Source: Dactylosporangium siamense (lineage in GTDB: Bacteria; Actinomycetota; Actinomycetes; Mycobacteriales; Micromonosporaceae). Taken from it: a DNA stretch of 64,000 bases. The DNA lies in contig NZ_BONQ01000049.1 in the NCBI RefSeq assembly GCF_016862795.1, positions 1-64,000 of the forward strand, written 5' to 3'. Each line of letters begins with the position of its first letter. Within the stretch, counting starts at the first letter, position 1. The position numbers and the translations under genes were made by a program. Shown piece by piece: positions 32,664-40,767 of the stretch. The notes under the pieces were generated by a model that was not told where the DNA came from, made no database searches, and worked only from the letters and a program-made list of their open reading frames with translations.

Positions 32664-35143
32664 CCGGGCTCGCGCTGCGGATGCTGCGGCACCGGCCCGG
32701 CTCGGCGACCGCCACCCTCGTCGCCCTCGCCGCCGGGGTCATGATCCTGATGGCGATGGGCACCCTCGTCGAGTCGGGGCTGCGCTACCGGCCGGAGCCG
32801 GTCCGCTACGCCGCCGCCGACATCGTGGTCGCGCACCGCGAGATGACCGTCAGCGCCAAGGACCTCGACGGCGAGATCGTCCGCTCGAAGATCCGGCTGC
32901 CCGAGGGCGGCACCGTCCCGGCCGGCCTGGTCGACCGCCTCCGCGGGCTGCCCGGCGTCGCGACGGTCGCCGCCGACGACCCGGTGCCCGTCGTGCTGCC
33001 GTCGGGCACCACCACGGTCACCGGGCACGGGTGGGGCAGCGCCGTGCTCACGCCGTACCACATCCAGAACGGGAACCCACCCACCGGCGACGACCAGGTC
33101 GCCGTCGACGGACGGCTCGGGCTGGCGCCGGGGCAGGAGATCGAGCTGCTCGCCGGCGGAACCGCGCGGACCTACCGGGTCAGCGGCGTGGTCGACGGGC
33201 CGGCGGCCGCGGTGTTCTTCACCGACGCGCACGCCGCGACGCTGTCGGCGCACCCCGGCCGGGTCGCTGTCATCGGGATCATCGCAGCGCCCGGCACGGA
33301 CCGGGCCGCCCTGGTGGCGGCGGTCCGCGGCCTCACCGCCGACGCGGGCGTCACCGCCGACGCGGGCGTCCACGCCGGCGCCGACCGCGGGCTGGCCGAG
33401 GAGTCCGCCGGGCTCGCCGCGCAGGAGCTCCTCATCCAGGCCGGCGGTGGCTTCGGCGGATACGTGGTCCTGCTGATCGGGTTCGTCGTCGCCGCCACCG
33501 TCGGGCTGTCGGTGCGGCACCGGCGCCGCGACCTCGCGCTGCTGCGGGCCGTCGCGGCGACTCCCGGCCAGGTCCGCCGGATGATCATGGCGGAGGCGGC
33601 GGTCGTCGGGCTGGTCGCGGTGGCGATCGGCGGCCCGGCCGGCGTCCTCGCCACCCGATGGGTGCACGACGAGATGGTCGGCCGTGGCTTCGTGCCCGCC
33701 GGATTCCCCATCTCCCACGGCCCGATCGCCGCCGCCGCGGCCGCCGGCGCCACCACGCTCGTCGCCGTCCTCTCGGCGCTGATCGCCGCCCGCCGGGTCA
33801 CCGCGATCCGTCCCGTCGAGGCGCTCGGCGAGGTCGCGGTCGAGCCACCGCGCAGCGGCAAGGTGCGGCTGATCTGCGGCCTGGCCGCCCTGGCCGGTGC
33901 GGTGTCGTCGAGCGCGGTCACGCTCGGCGCCGCCGGGCAGGCGGCCCTGGCCGGTGCGATCGGCATGCTGTACCTGTTCGTGCTCGCCGTCGGCCTGCTC
34001 GCACCCTGGATCAACCGGGCCGCGGCAGGGGCGCTCGCGCCGGTGCTGCGCACCGTGTGGGGGACCAGCGGCTTCCTGGCGACCGCCAACCTCAGGGCCA
34101 ACGCGCGCGGCATGGCCGCCGTGCTCACCGCGCTGGTGCTGTCGATCGGCCTCGGCGGCTCGGTCTGGTTCCTGCAGGACAACCTGGAGCGGCAGACCCT
34201 GTCGCAGCGCCGCGACGGCCTGCTCGCCCAGCACGCACTGGTCTCGCCGGCGGGCCTGCCGGCAAGCGCCGTCGATGAGGCACGCGGGACTCCGGGGGTC
34301 CTCGGGGCCACTGCGGTCCGCCGGACGTCGGTCGTCGTCGCGTTCCTGGACGGCGCGGAAACGGTCGGCGCGCAGGCGGTCGACGCGGCCGGGATCGAGT
34401 CCACAATGGACCTCCGGGTGCGTTCGGGGAGCCTGGCGGGTCTGCGGGACGGCACCGTGGCCATGTCGTCGATCCGGGCGTCCACACACGGGTGGGACGT
34501 CGGCGACCGCGTCGCGTTCTGGCTCGGCGACGGCACGCCCGTCACGCTGACCCTCGTCGCCATCTACGAGCGGGGCCTCGGCTTCGGCGACATCACCCTC
34601 GCGCGGGAGACGGTCGCCGGCCACACCGAGCGGAACCTCGACGACGAGGTGCTCATCCGCACCTCCGGATCCGCGGACCTGACGGCGCTCGCGGCCCGAC
34701 ACCCCGGCAGCACCGTCGCGGCGACCGGTGACCTGACCCGCCGGCTCGCCGCCGACCTGGCGGTCAGCGCCTGGCTGAACAAGCTGCTCGTCGGCGTGAT
34801 GGTCGGCTACGCCGCGCTCGCCGCCGCCAACACGATGGTCGTCGCGGCCCTCGCGCGGCGCCGGGAGCTGGCCGTGCTGCGGCTCGTGGGCGTCACCCGC
34901 GGCCAGGCCAGGCGGATGGTCCACGCCGAGCAGGCCGGGCTGCTCGGGGTCGCGGTGCTGCTGGGCGCGTCGATCGCGCTGGCGACCCTGACCATGGTGG
35001 TGCGCTCGGTGACCGGCGAGCCGGTGCCCTACGTGCCGCCGCTGGGTTGGGCCGCCGTCATCGGGGGCACGGCGCTGCTCGCGCTGCTCACCACGGTGCT
35101 GCCGATCGGCCGGCTGCTGCGGGTGCCGCCGATCGGGCGGTAG
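32660..35143 (+). CDS. FtsX-type ABC transporter permease with two FtsX domains
   Basis: 827 residues with an N-terminal helix (about 18-38), a large extracytoplasmic domain (40-250), three FtsX helices (about 270-390), further helices (410-480), a second extracytoplasmic domain (490-700) and three more FtsX helices (about 710-825). This long duplicated form is common in actinobacterial exporters of antimicrobial peptides or lipids that work with DesK/NarL systems. In the first outer domain TADAGV is repeated in tandem (bases 33339-33368). The last codons form the first copy of a tandem repeat that continues past the stop. Confidence 0.93.
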   Translation: MTGLALRMLRHRPGSATATLVALAAGVMILMAMGTLVESGLRYRPEPVRYAAADIVVAHREMTVSAKDLDGEIVRSKIRLPEGGTVPAGLVDRLRGLPGVATVAADDPVPVVLPSGTTTVTGHGWGSAVLTPYHIQNGNPPTGDDQVAVDGRLGLAPGQEIELLAGGTARTYRVSGVVDGPAAAVFFTDAHAATLSAHPGRVAVIGIIAAPGTDRAALVAAVRGLTADAGVTADAGVHAGADRGLAEESAGLAAQELLIQAGGGFGGYVVLLIGFVVAATVGLSVRHRRRDLALLRAVAATPGQVRRMIMAEAAVVGLVAVAIGGPAGVLATRWVHDEMVGRGFVPAGFPISHGPIAAAAAAGATTLVAVLSALIAARRVTAIRPVEALGEVAVEPPRSGKVRLICGLAALAGAVSSSAVTLGAAGQAALAGAIGMLYLFVLAVGLLAPWINRAAAGALAPVLRTVWGTSGFLATANLRANARGMAAVLTALVLSIGLGGSVWFLQDNLERQTLSQRRDGLLAQHALVSPAGLPASAVDEARGTPGVLGATAVRRTSVVVAFLDGAETVGAQAVDAAGIESTMDLRVRSGSLAGLRDGTVAMSSIRASTHGWDVGDRVAFWLGDGTPVTLTLVAIYERGLGFGDITLARETVAGHTERNLDDEVLIRTSGSADLTALAARHPGSTVAATGDLTRRLAADLAVSAWLNKLLVGVMVGYAALAAANTMVVAALARRRELAVLRLVGVTRGQARRMVHAEQAGLLGVAVLLGASIALATLTMVVRSVTGEPVPYVPPLGWAAVIGGTALLALLTTVLPIGRLLRVPPIGR

Positions 35144-35255
35144 CGACCGGCTGCCGCGGGTGCGGCCGTTCGGGCGGTGGCGGCCCGGAATGCTGTGGGT
35201 GCGGTCGTTCGGGCGGTGGCGGTCCGGGCTGCTGTGGGTGCCGCCGATCGGGCGG
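35121..35255 (+). repeat. tandem repeat running from the permease 3' end into the intergenic region
   Basis: Four 20-base cores of the type GGGTGCSGYCGWTCGGGCGG start at 35121, 35158, 35197 and 35236, spaced 37, 39 and 39 bp. The first is the coding sequence for the permease C-terminus (RVPPIGR) and the last is identical to it. The three full units lie beyond the stop codon and fill nearly the whole gap to the HxlR gene. Likely replication slippage from the coding end; whether the transcript folds here as a terminator is open. Confidence 0.8.
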
Positions 35256-35265
35256 TGGCGGCCCG

Positions 35266-35661
35266 CTACACCCCGGCCATCGCGTCGTGGCGGGACCGGG
35301 CGGCCTCGATGTCACCCATGTGCCGCTCGGCCCAGTCCTTGACGTGGGCCAGGACCCCCAGTAGCGAGCTGCCCAGCGGCGTCAGCTCGTAGTCGACGCG
35401 GACCGGCATGGTCGGCGTGACCGTCCTGGTGATCAGGCCGTCCCGCTCCAGCCCGCGCAGCGTCTGGGTGAGCATCTTCTGGCTGACGCCCACGATCTGG
35501 GCGGAGAGCTCGGAGTAGCGCAGCGGGCCGCGCAGCCCGAGCGCCACGACGACCAGGCTCACCCACTTGTCGCCGATGGTCTCGATCAGCCGGCGGCTGG
35601 GGCAACCCTGCTGGAAGGCGTCGTAGCACGCCTCCGCCGGGACTGGTTCCGACGCTGCCAC
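35266..35661 (-). CDS. HxlR-family transcriptional regulator
   Basis: 131 residues with the family's winged helix (GDKWVSLVVVALGLRGPLRYSELSAQI, MLTQTLRGLERDGLITR) and a Cys at about residue 23 (QQGCPSRR) in the position that is redox-active in HypR/YodB-type members. GTG 35661 with GGAGG 6 bases upstream is chosen over longer starts. Divergent from the quinone oxidoreductase gene, which it probably represses until an electrophile or oxidant modifies the cysteine. Confidence 0.9.
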   Translation of the reverse strand: MAASEPVPAEACYDAFQQGCPSRRLIETIGDKWVSLVVVALGLRGPLRYSELSAQIVGVSQKMLTQTLRGLERDGLITRTVTPTMPVRVDYELTPLGSSLLGVLAHVKDWAERHMGDIEAARSRHDAMAGV

Positions 35662-35698
35662 AACGAACCTCCAGGTGCCCACTGCACTCCAAAGTGCC

Positions 35699-35717
35699 TA
35701 CTTCCCAATGGAGAGTA
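35699..35717. promoter_or_regulatory. candidate HxlR operator
   Basis: TACTTCC-N5-GAGAGTA, an inverted repeat with 5 of 7 matching positions, in the 104-bp gap between the HxlR and oxidoreductase genes. A small second repeat CACT-N4-AGTG sits next to it (35685-35696). Confidence 0.5.
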
Positions 35718-35765
35718 TGTCACCGACAGTGGGGTTACCAACAAGTTCCTGAAGGAGAGACGCCA

Positions 35766-36653
35766 ATGCAAGCCCTGATCTCCCGTGCCGGCGACCCGAC
35801 CCCGCGCGTCGAGCAGCTCGACCCCCGCGACCTCGGCCCCGACGAGGTCCGGGTCGCCGTGGCCGCCGCCGGGTTCACCCTGTACGACGCCGCTGCCGCC
35901 GCCGACAACGCCATGCTGGGCCTGCCGGACGTGGTCGGCCTGGGCTTCGACTTCAGCGGCACGGTCACCGAAATCGGCGCCGACGTTGCCGGAGTGGTGG
36001 TGGGCGACCGCGTCGCCGGCCTGCACGGCGACGTCACTGCCCGCTCGCGGGCCCACGCGAGCGAGGTCGTCGTCCCGGCGGCCAGCCTCGCGCCGGTGCC
36101 CGAGCCCCTCACGCTGGAGGCGGCCGCGGCGGTCACCCTGAGCGCCCTCGCCGCCCGCCAGGCGCTGGACCTGCTGGGGGAGGGGCGCGGCCGGCTGCTG
36201 GTGACCGGCGGCGCCGGCGGCGTCGGCAGCTGGGCCGTCGCCCTCGGCGTGCGGGACGGCTGGGAGGTCGACGCGCTCGTGCGGCCCGGCACCGAGGCCG
36301 TCGCGCTGGCCGCCGGGGCGTCCTCGGTGGTCGCCGAGGTGCCGTCGGCGGCCTACGACGCGGTCGTGGACGCCGGTGCGTTGCAGCAGGCCGCGCTCGC
36401 GGCGGTGCGTGACGGGGGCAGGTTCGTCGGCGTGAAGCCGGGTCGGGACGTGGCCGCCGAGCGTGGTGTCACGGTCGCCACGGTCCTGACCCGGCCCGAC
36501 GGCGCGGCGCTGGCCGACCTGCTCGGTCTCGCCGCGAAGGGCCACGCGCCGATCCGGATCGCCGCCACGAGGCCCTTGACGCAGGCCGCCGAGCTCTACG
36601 CCGCCGCCATGGCGGCGCCGGGCTCCGACGGCCGGTGGCTGCTCATCCCGTGA
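35766..36653 (+). CDS. zinc-free quinone oxidoreductase / alcohol dehydrogenase-like (MDR) protein
   Basis: 295 residues: GroES-like N-terminal domain (about 1-115) and Rossmann NADPH-binding domain with GGAGGVGSWA at about 143-152. The cysteine/histidine zinc ligands of true alcohol dehydrogenases are absent, so it belongs with NADPH:quinone reductases (QOR, zeta-crystallin type). AAGGAG 9 bases before ATG 35766. Expected to detoxify quinones or aldehydes under the divergent HxlR regulator. Confidence 0.9.
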   Translation: MQALISRAGDPTPRVEQLDPRDLGPDEVRVAVAAAGFTLYDAAAAADNAMLGLPDVVGLGFDFSGTVTEIGADVAGVVVGDRVAGLHGDVTARSRAHASEVVVPAASLAPVPEPLTLEAAAAVTLSALAARQALDLLGEGRGRLLVTGGAGGVGSWAVALGVRDGWEVDALVRPGTEAVALAAGASSVVAEVPSAAYDAVVDAGALQQAALAAVRDGGRFVGVKPGRDVAAERGVTVATVLTRPDGAALADLLGLAAKGHAPIRIAATRPLTQAAELYAAAMAAPGSDGRWLLIP

Positions 36654-36666
36654 CGTCCGCCGCACA

Positions 36667-36704
36667 GCACGGGGGCCGGGTCCGCGTCGGGCCCGGCCCC
36701 GTGC
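36667..36704. terminator. bidirectional terminator
   Basis: GCACGGGG-G-CCGGG (36667-36680) pairs with CCCGGCCCCGTGC (36692-36704), 13 bp with a single bulged G, between the oxidoreductase gene and the convergent 47-codon gene. Confidence 0.82.
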
Positions 36705-36717
36705 CGCGTGTCGTGGA

Positions 36718-36861
36718 CTACTCCGCCGGAGTGGCGCAGTTGAGCAGGCCCCGCGGCAGGTGATTGATGCAGTGCCGGATCGGTGAGGGGTCCTCGCGGA
36801 GCGCGTCCGGCGTGAGGATCGCGGCGAGCAGGGCGCCGGCGATTCGGGTGCGGTCGGTCAT
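36718..36861 (-). CDS. 47-residue protein coupled to the ECF42 gene
   Basis: Small protein beginning MTDRTRIAGALLAAILTPDALRED, with two cysteines (RHCINHLPRGLLNCATP). Its ATG overlaps the ECF42 stop codon (ATGA), the frame is closed soon after by a terminator, and codon use is like the neighbours, so it is probably translated. No family recognised. It could be a modulator of the sigma factor, which lacks a classical anti-sigma factor. Confidence 0.55.
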   Translation of the reverse strand: MTDRTRIAGALLAAILTPDALREDPSPIRHCINHLPRGLLNCATPAE

Positions 36862-38114
36862 CGGTGTCGATCCTCTTCCCTCGCGCCGCCGGAGGTCCGG
36901 ACGAGCGCCTGCAGTTTCCTGGTCACGATCGCCTTGTCGGCCCCGTTGTCGGTCATCGCGATCGCCCGGCGCAGCAGGGTGATGGCCGCGCCGGTGTTGC
37001 CGTCGGCGGTTTCGATCTCGGCCAGCGCCGCGGGCAGGTACGGGTAGTTCGCCAGCCGCGGATCGGACAGCAGCGGCACGATGATCTCGCGCGCCGCGGC
37101 GCTGCCGTAGGCCTTCCAGTGGGCGATGCCGCGGTTCAGCTGGGCCACCGGACCCGGGTGGCGGCGCAGGTAGGCGTCGTACAGCCGGGCGATCCGCGGC
37201 CAGTCGGTGGCCTCGGCGGTGCGGGCCCGGGCGTGGCAGGCGGCGATGGCGGCCTGATGCGTGTACGGGCCGCCGCCGAAGCGGACCGCGGTGGCGAGCG
37301 CGTCGAGGCCACGACGGATCAGCAGCCGGTCCCACCGCATCCGGTCCTGATCCTCCAGCAGGACCGGGCCGTCCGCGCCGTCGCGGGCGCGGAACCGGGA
37401 GGCGCTGAGTTCCATCAGCGCGAGCAGGCCGTGCGCCTCGGCGGCCGTCGGCAGCAGGTGCACCAGCATGCGGCCGAGCCGCAACGCCTCACCGGCCAGG
37501 TCGGGCCGGGTCCAGCCGGTGCCGGAGGTGCCGGCGTAGCCCTCGTTGAAGATCAGGTAGATGACCTCCAGGACCGCGGGCAGCCGATCGACCCGCTCGG
37601 CGCCGGTCGGGTTCTCGAAGGCGAGCCCGGCGTCCCTGATGGTCCGCTTGGCCCGGGCGACCCGCTGGCCGGCCGTGGCCGGCGGCACGAGTTGGGCGCG
37701 GGCGATCTCCGGCGTGGTCAGCCCGCCGAGCAGCCGCAGCGTCAACGCGACGCGTGCGTCGCGGCCCAGCGACGGATGGCAGCACACGAAGACCAGCCGC
37801 AGGATGTCGTCGTCGATGTGGCCGTCCGCGAGGTCCTCCACCGCGATGTCCTCTCTCGCCGCCGCCCGCTCGGCGACGCGCTCGTACTTCGCTCCCAGGT
37901 CGAGGTCGCGCCGGAGCTGGCTGACCGCGATGCGGCGGGTCACCGTCATCAGCCAGGCCCCGGGCCGGTCCGGGACGCCCCCGGCCGGCCACTGCTCCAG
38001 GGCCGCCACGAACGCGTCCTGCGCCACCTGCTCGGCCGCGCCCGGGTCGCGCAGGATGGCGTGCGCGGCCGCGACCAGCCGGGGGAACTCGATGCGCCAC
38101 TGGCTCTCGACCAT
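36858..38114 (-). CDS. ECF42-type RNA polymerase sigma factor with C-terminal extension, second copy
   Basis: 418 residues with the same layout as the protein at 26554: region 2 (DPGAAEQVAQDAFVAALEQW, MTVTRRIAVSQLRRD), region 4 (LTTPEIARAQLVPPATAGQRVARAK) and a long helical C-terminal part ending in TPR-like repeats. ATG 38114 is 26 bp after the YCII gene stop. The two ECF42 proteins differ widely, so this is not a recent duplication. Confidence 0.92.
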   Translation of the reverse strand: MVESQWRIEFPRLVAAAHAILRDPGAAEQVAQDAFVAALEQWPAGGVPDRPGAWLMTVTRRIAVSQLRRDLDLGAKYERVAERAAAREDIAVEDLADGHIDDDILRLVFVCCHPSLGRDARVALTLRLLGGLTTPEIARAQLVPPATAGQRVARAKRTIRDAGLAFENPTGAERVDRLPAVLEVIYLIFNEGYAGTSGTGWTRPDLAGEALRLGRMLVHLLPTAAEAHGLLALMELSASRFRARDGADGPVLLEDQDRMRWDRLLIRRGLDALATAVRFGGGPYTHQAAIAACHARARTAEATDWPRIARLYDAYLRRHPGPVAQLNRGIAHWKAYGSAAAREIIVPLLSDPRLANYPYLPAALAEIETADGNTGAAITLLRRAIAMTDNGADKAIVTRKLQALVRTSGGAREEDRHR

Positions 38115-38140
38115 CGCGTGGTCGACGGGCGTCGGCTGGC

Positions 38141-38521
38141 TCAGCGCGGGCCTCCTGTCGCGTCTCCGGGCCCGCCGGGGCCGGTCACCTGCCGGACCTC
38201 GACCTCGCACTCGCCGTCGTGGGCGACGGCGAACCGGCGCCCCCATTCCCTGGCCTCCGCGAGGCTGCGCGCGTCGATGAACGCGAACCCACCCACGATC
38301 TCCTTGGCCTCGGCGAACGGCCCGTCGGTCACGCTGATCCGGCCGTCGTGGGCCGAGATCCGGGCGCCGTAGGAACTGGGCAGCAGCCCGTCGGCCTGCA
38401 GCAGCACCCCGGCCGCCGAGGCCTCCCGCAGGAACTCGCCCATCCGCCGCATCAGCGCGGGGCCGGGCAGGCCACCGGCCTCGAAGTGGTCGTTCGACTT
38501 GCTCATGATCAGAAATCGCAT
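38141..38521 (-). CDS. YCII-related (DGPF) protein, second copy
   Basis: 126 residues with the TDGPFAEAKEIVGGFAFID signature. First gene of the operon with the second ECF42 sigma factor and the 47-residue protein. GGAGGAG is 8 bases before ATG 38521. The start MRFLIMSKSNDHFEAG is typical of the longer DGPF subfamily. Confidence 0.92.
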   Translation of the reverse strand: MRFLIMSKSNDHFEAGGLPGPALMRRMGEFLREASAAGVLLQADGLLPSSYGARISAHDGRISVTDGPFAEAKEIVGGFAFIDARSLAEAREWGRRFAVAHDGECEVEVRQVTGPGGPGDATGGPR

Positions 38522-38566
38522 CCGTACGTCTCCTCCATGCGTCTTGCCACGACGTCCTCACAAGGC

Positions 38567-38595
38567 ACGTCGTTCGAGGAGGCCGGTTTTCGACG
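38567..38595 (-). promoter_or_regulatory. candidate ECF42 promoter, second operon
   Basis: Read leftwards: CGTCGA (38595-38590), 17 bases, CGACGT (38572-38567). It has the same 6-17-6 spacing as the first ECF42 operon, and start of transcription would be about 40 bp before the YCII ATG in both. Confidence 0.5.
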
Positions 38596-38662
38596 CGCGT
38601 GGCGGGAAACACCCGGGCGCCGGCGATGTCGAAACCCGCGCGGCCCGATCGACGTAGTTGGT

Positions 38663-39229
38663 GTGACGAACACAGACCGCAGCATCATCGCCAGCTTCTT
38701 CATCTCCGTCGACGGCGTCGTCGACGCCCCGCAGCAGTGGCACTTCCCGTACGCCACCGACGACGTGGCCCGGGTGGTCAGCCACGCCACCGAGGGCGTC
38801 GACGCGTTGCTGATGGGCCGGCGCACCTTCGAGGAGTGGAAGGCGTTCTGGCCCACCCAGCGGGGCTACCCGCTGGCCGACTTCATCAACGGCACCCACA
38901 AGTACGTCGCCAGCGACACCCTCGCCGACCCCGGCTGGGGCCCTTCCAGCGTGCTGTCCGGCGACGTCGCCGCCCGGGTCGCCGCGCTGAAGCGCACCGA
39001 GGGCGGCACCATCGCCGTCAACGGCAGTGGCACCCTGACCCGCCACCTGCTGCAGGCCGGCCTCGTCGACGCGCTGCACCTGCTGGTCCACCCGATCGTC
39101 GTCGGCACTGGCAAGCACCTCTTCGAGGCCGGCGCCGCCCCGGTCGGGCTGTCCCTGCAGTCGCAGGAGACGTTCGACAGCGGCGTGACGTACCAGATCT
39201 ACACACCAGCCACGACCACGCGGCAGTAG
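38663..39229 (+). CDS. dihydrofolate reductase-like (RibD C-terminal) protein
   Basis: 188 residues with the RibD_C/DHFR-like fold: SFFISVDGVVD at the start, GVDALLMGRRTFEEW (the NADPH-binding helix), and GGTIAVNGSGTLTRHLLQAGLVDALHLLVHPIVVGTGK. These YyaP/YwjB-like proteins are reductases of unknown substrate, not housekeeping DHFR. GTG 38663 begins the conserved region; no clear ribosome site. First of three tightly spaced genes read rightwards. Confidence 0.87.
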   Translation: MTNTDRSIIASFFISVDGVVDAPQQWHFPYATDDVARVVSHATEGVDALLMGRRTFEEWKAFWPTQRGYPLADFINGTHKYVASDTLADPGWGPSSVLSGDVAARVAALKRTEGGTIAVNGSGTLTRHLLQAGLVDALHLLVHPIVVGTGKHLFEAGAAPVGLSLQSQETFDSGVTYQIYTPATTTRQ

Positions 39230-39238
39230 GGGACATCC

Positions 39239-40072
39239 ATGCGCGCCACCACCACACTGGTCAGATCATCGGACGGCACGACGATCGCCGTCGACGTCAT
39301 CGGCTCCGGGCCGCCGCTCGTCCTGGTCGGCGGGGCATTCAGCTACCGCCGGTGGAAGGGCTTCGTCGACCTGGCCGACCGGCTCGCCGACACGTTCACC
39401 GTCCACGGCTACGACCGGCGCGGCCGAGGCGACAGCGGCACCGGGCCGCCCGCCTCCGGTGCCGACTCGGTCGCGGCGGAGATCGGCGACCTCGACGCGG
39501 TGACCGGGCTCGCCGGAGCGGACCCGCTGATCTTCGGCATGTCCTCCGGCGGTGTCCTCGCACTGCGCTCGGTCGCCGCGGGGGTGCCCGCACGCGGCGT
39601 CGTCGTCTACCAGCCGCCGTTCGTCGTCAGCGACGCCGGCACCGTCCCACCGGCCGGCTTCGCGCAGCACCTGGACCGCCTGGTCGCCGCGGACCGGCGG
39701 TCGGCCGCCGTGCGCTGGTTCATGACCAGGGGCATGGGTGCGCCCGCACCCGTCGTGGCCCTGATGCGGCTCGCGCCGTTCTGGAAGCACCTCACCGCGG
39801 TGGCCCACACGCTGCCGGCCGACATCGCCGTCATGGGCGACACCATCGAGGGCCGGCCGCTGGACCGCGATCCCTGGGCGCGGATCGAGGCGCCCGTCCT
39901 CGTCCTCGACGGCGGCAAGAGCCCGAAAGCCACCGGCCTGGCGGCCGACGAGCTCGCCGGTCGACTGCCCGCCGCGCGGCGGGCCACCCTGCCCGGGCAG
40001 GGGCACAACGTCGCGATGCCGGCCCTGGAACAGGCGATCCGCGGGTTCGCCGGCCGTCCCACTCTCTCCTGA
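39239..40072 (+). CDS. alpha/beta-hydrolase with Ser nucleophile
   Basis: 277 residues. LVLVGGAFSYRRW replaces the usual HG oxyanion motif, the nucleophile elbow is GMSSGG, the acid is likely Asp in VLVLDGGKSP, and the His is in LPGQGHNV. An esterase, thioesterase or peptidase of unknown substrate. It follows the DHFR-like gene by 9 bp, with GGGGA 6 bases before the ATG. Confidence 0.85.
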   Translation: MRATTTLVRSSDGTTIAVDVIGSGPPLVLVGGAFSYRRWKGFVDLADRLADTFTVHGYDRRGRGDSGTGPPASGADSVAAEIGDLDAVTGLAGADPLIFGMSSGGVLALRSVAAGVPARGVVVYQPPFVVSDAGTVPPAGFAQHLDRLVAADRRSAAVRWFMTRGMGAPAPVVALMRLAPFWKHLTAVAHTLPADIAVMGDTIEGRPLDRDPWARIEAPVLVLDGGKSPKATGLAADELAGRLPAARRATLPGQGHNVAMPALEQAIRGFAGRPTLS

Positions 40073-40083
40073 AAGGTGCTCAG

Positions 40084-40767
40084 ATGCCCACCGTCTCCGC
40101 ACGACTGCTCGCGGGGATCGTCTCCCCGGTCCTGTTCCTCGCGGTCAGTTACCTCCAGCTGCCGTTCAACCCCGGCTTCGACCTGACCAGGCACGCCTTC
40201 AGCTACCTCAGCATCGGCGACACCGGCCCGATCCAGCAGACCAACTTCGTCGTCATGGGGCTGCTGAACATCGTCGCCGCGACCGGTCTCCGGCAGGTGG
40301 TCGGCGGCCGTCTCGGCACCGCCACCGCGACCCTGCTGGCCATCGACGGGCTCGGGCAGATCGTCGCCGGCGTCTTCACGCTCGACCCGTCCAACGGTTT
40401 CCCCGCCGGCGCGCCGGCCGGTCTGCCGGAGACCGTGAGCACGCACGGCAACCTGCACGGCGTCGGGTTCGGCCTGTCGATGGTGTCCTGGCTGGCGCTG
40501 CTGGTCCTGCTCGGCAGGGTGCACGCGGTCGCCGGTGACCGCGGCTGGGCCCGCCTGAGCATCGTGGCCGCCGTGGCGCTGCTGGTCACCGCGGCGTGCC
40601 TGATGCTGCCGTTCGGGACCGTGCTGCTCTACGTCGTGCTGACCTCGACGTGGCTGTTCATGGCCGCGACGTTCCAGCACCTGCGCTCGCAGCGACAGAC
40701 ATCGCAGCCGCCACGGCGGCGCGCAGTTCCGGCAGCCGGTCGTGCAGCAGGCCGGGACACTCGGTGA
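40084..40767 (+). CDS. DUF998 membrane protein, 3' end antisense to amidase gene
   Basis: 227 residues with six predicted membrane helices and the DUF998 marks FDLTRHAFSYLSIG in the first loop and STHGNLHGVGF later. Function unknown. AAAGGTG precedes the ATG by 6 bases. The last 36 codons (from 40658) run opposite the 3' end of the convergent amidase gene, and that tail (SQRQTSQPPRRRAVP...) is basic and non-membrane, so the natural C-terminus was probably near 40690 and stop-codon loss extended it. Confidence 0.85.
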   Translation: MPTVSARLLAGIVSPVLFLAVSYLQLPFNPGFDLTRHAFSYLSIGDTGPIQQTNFVVMGLLNIVAATGLRQVVGGRLGTATATLLAIDGLGQIVAGVFTLDPSNGFPAGAPAGLPETVSTHGNLHGVGFGLSMVSWLALLVLLGRVHAVAGDRGWARLSIVAAVALLVTAACLMLPFGTVLLYVVLTSTWLFMAATFQHLRSQRQTSQPPRRRAVPAAGRAAGRDTR

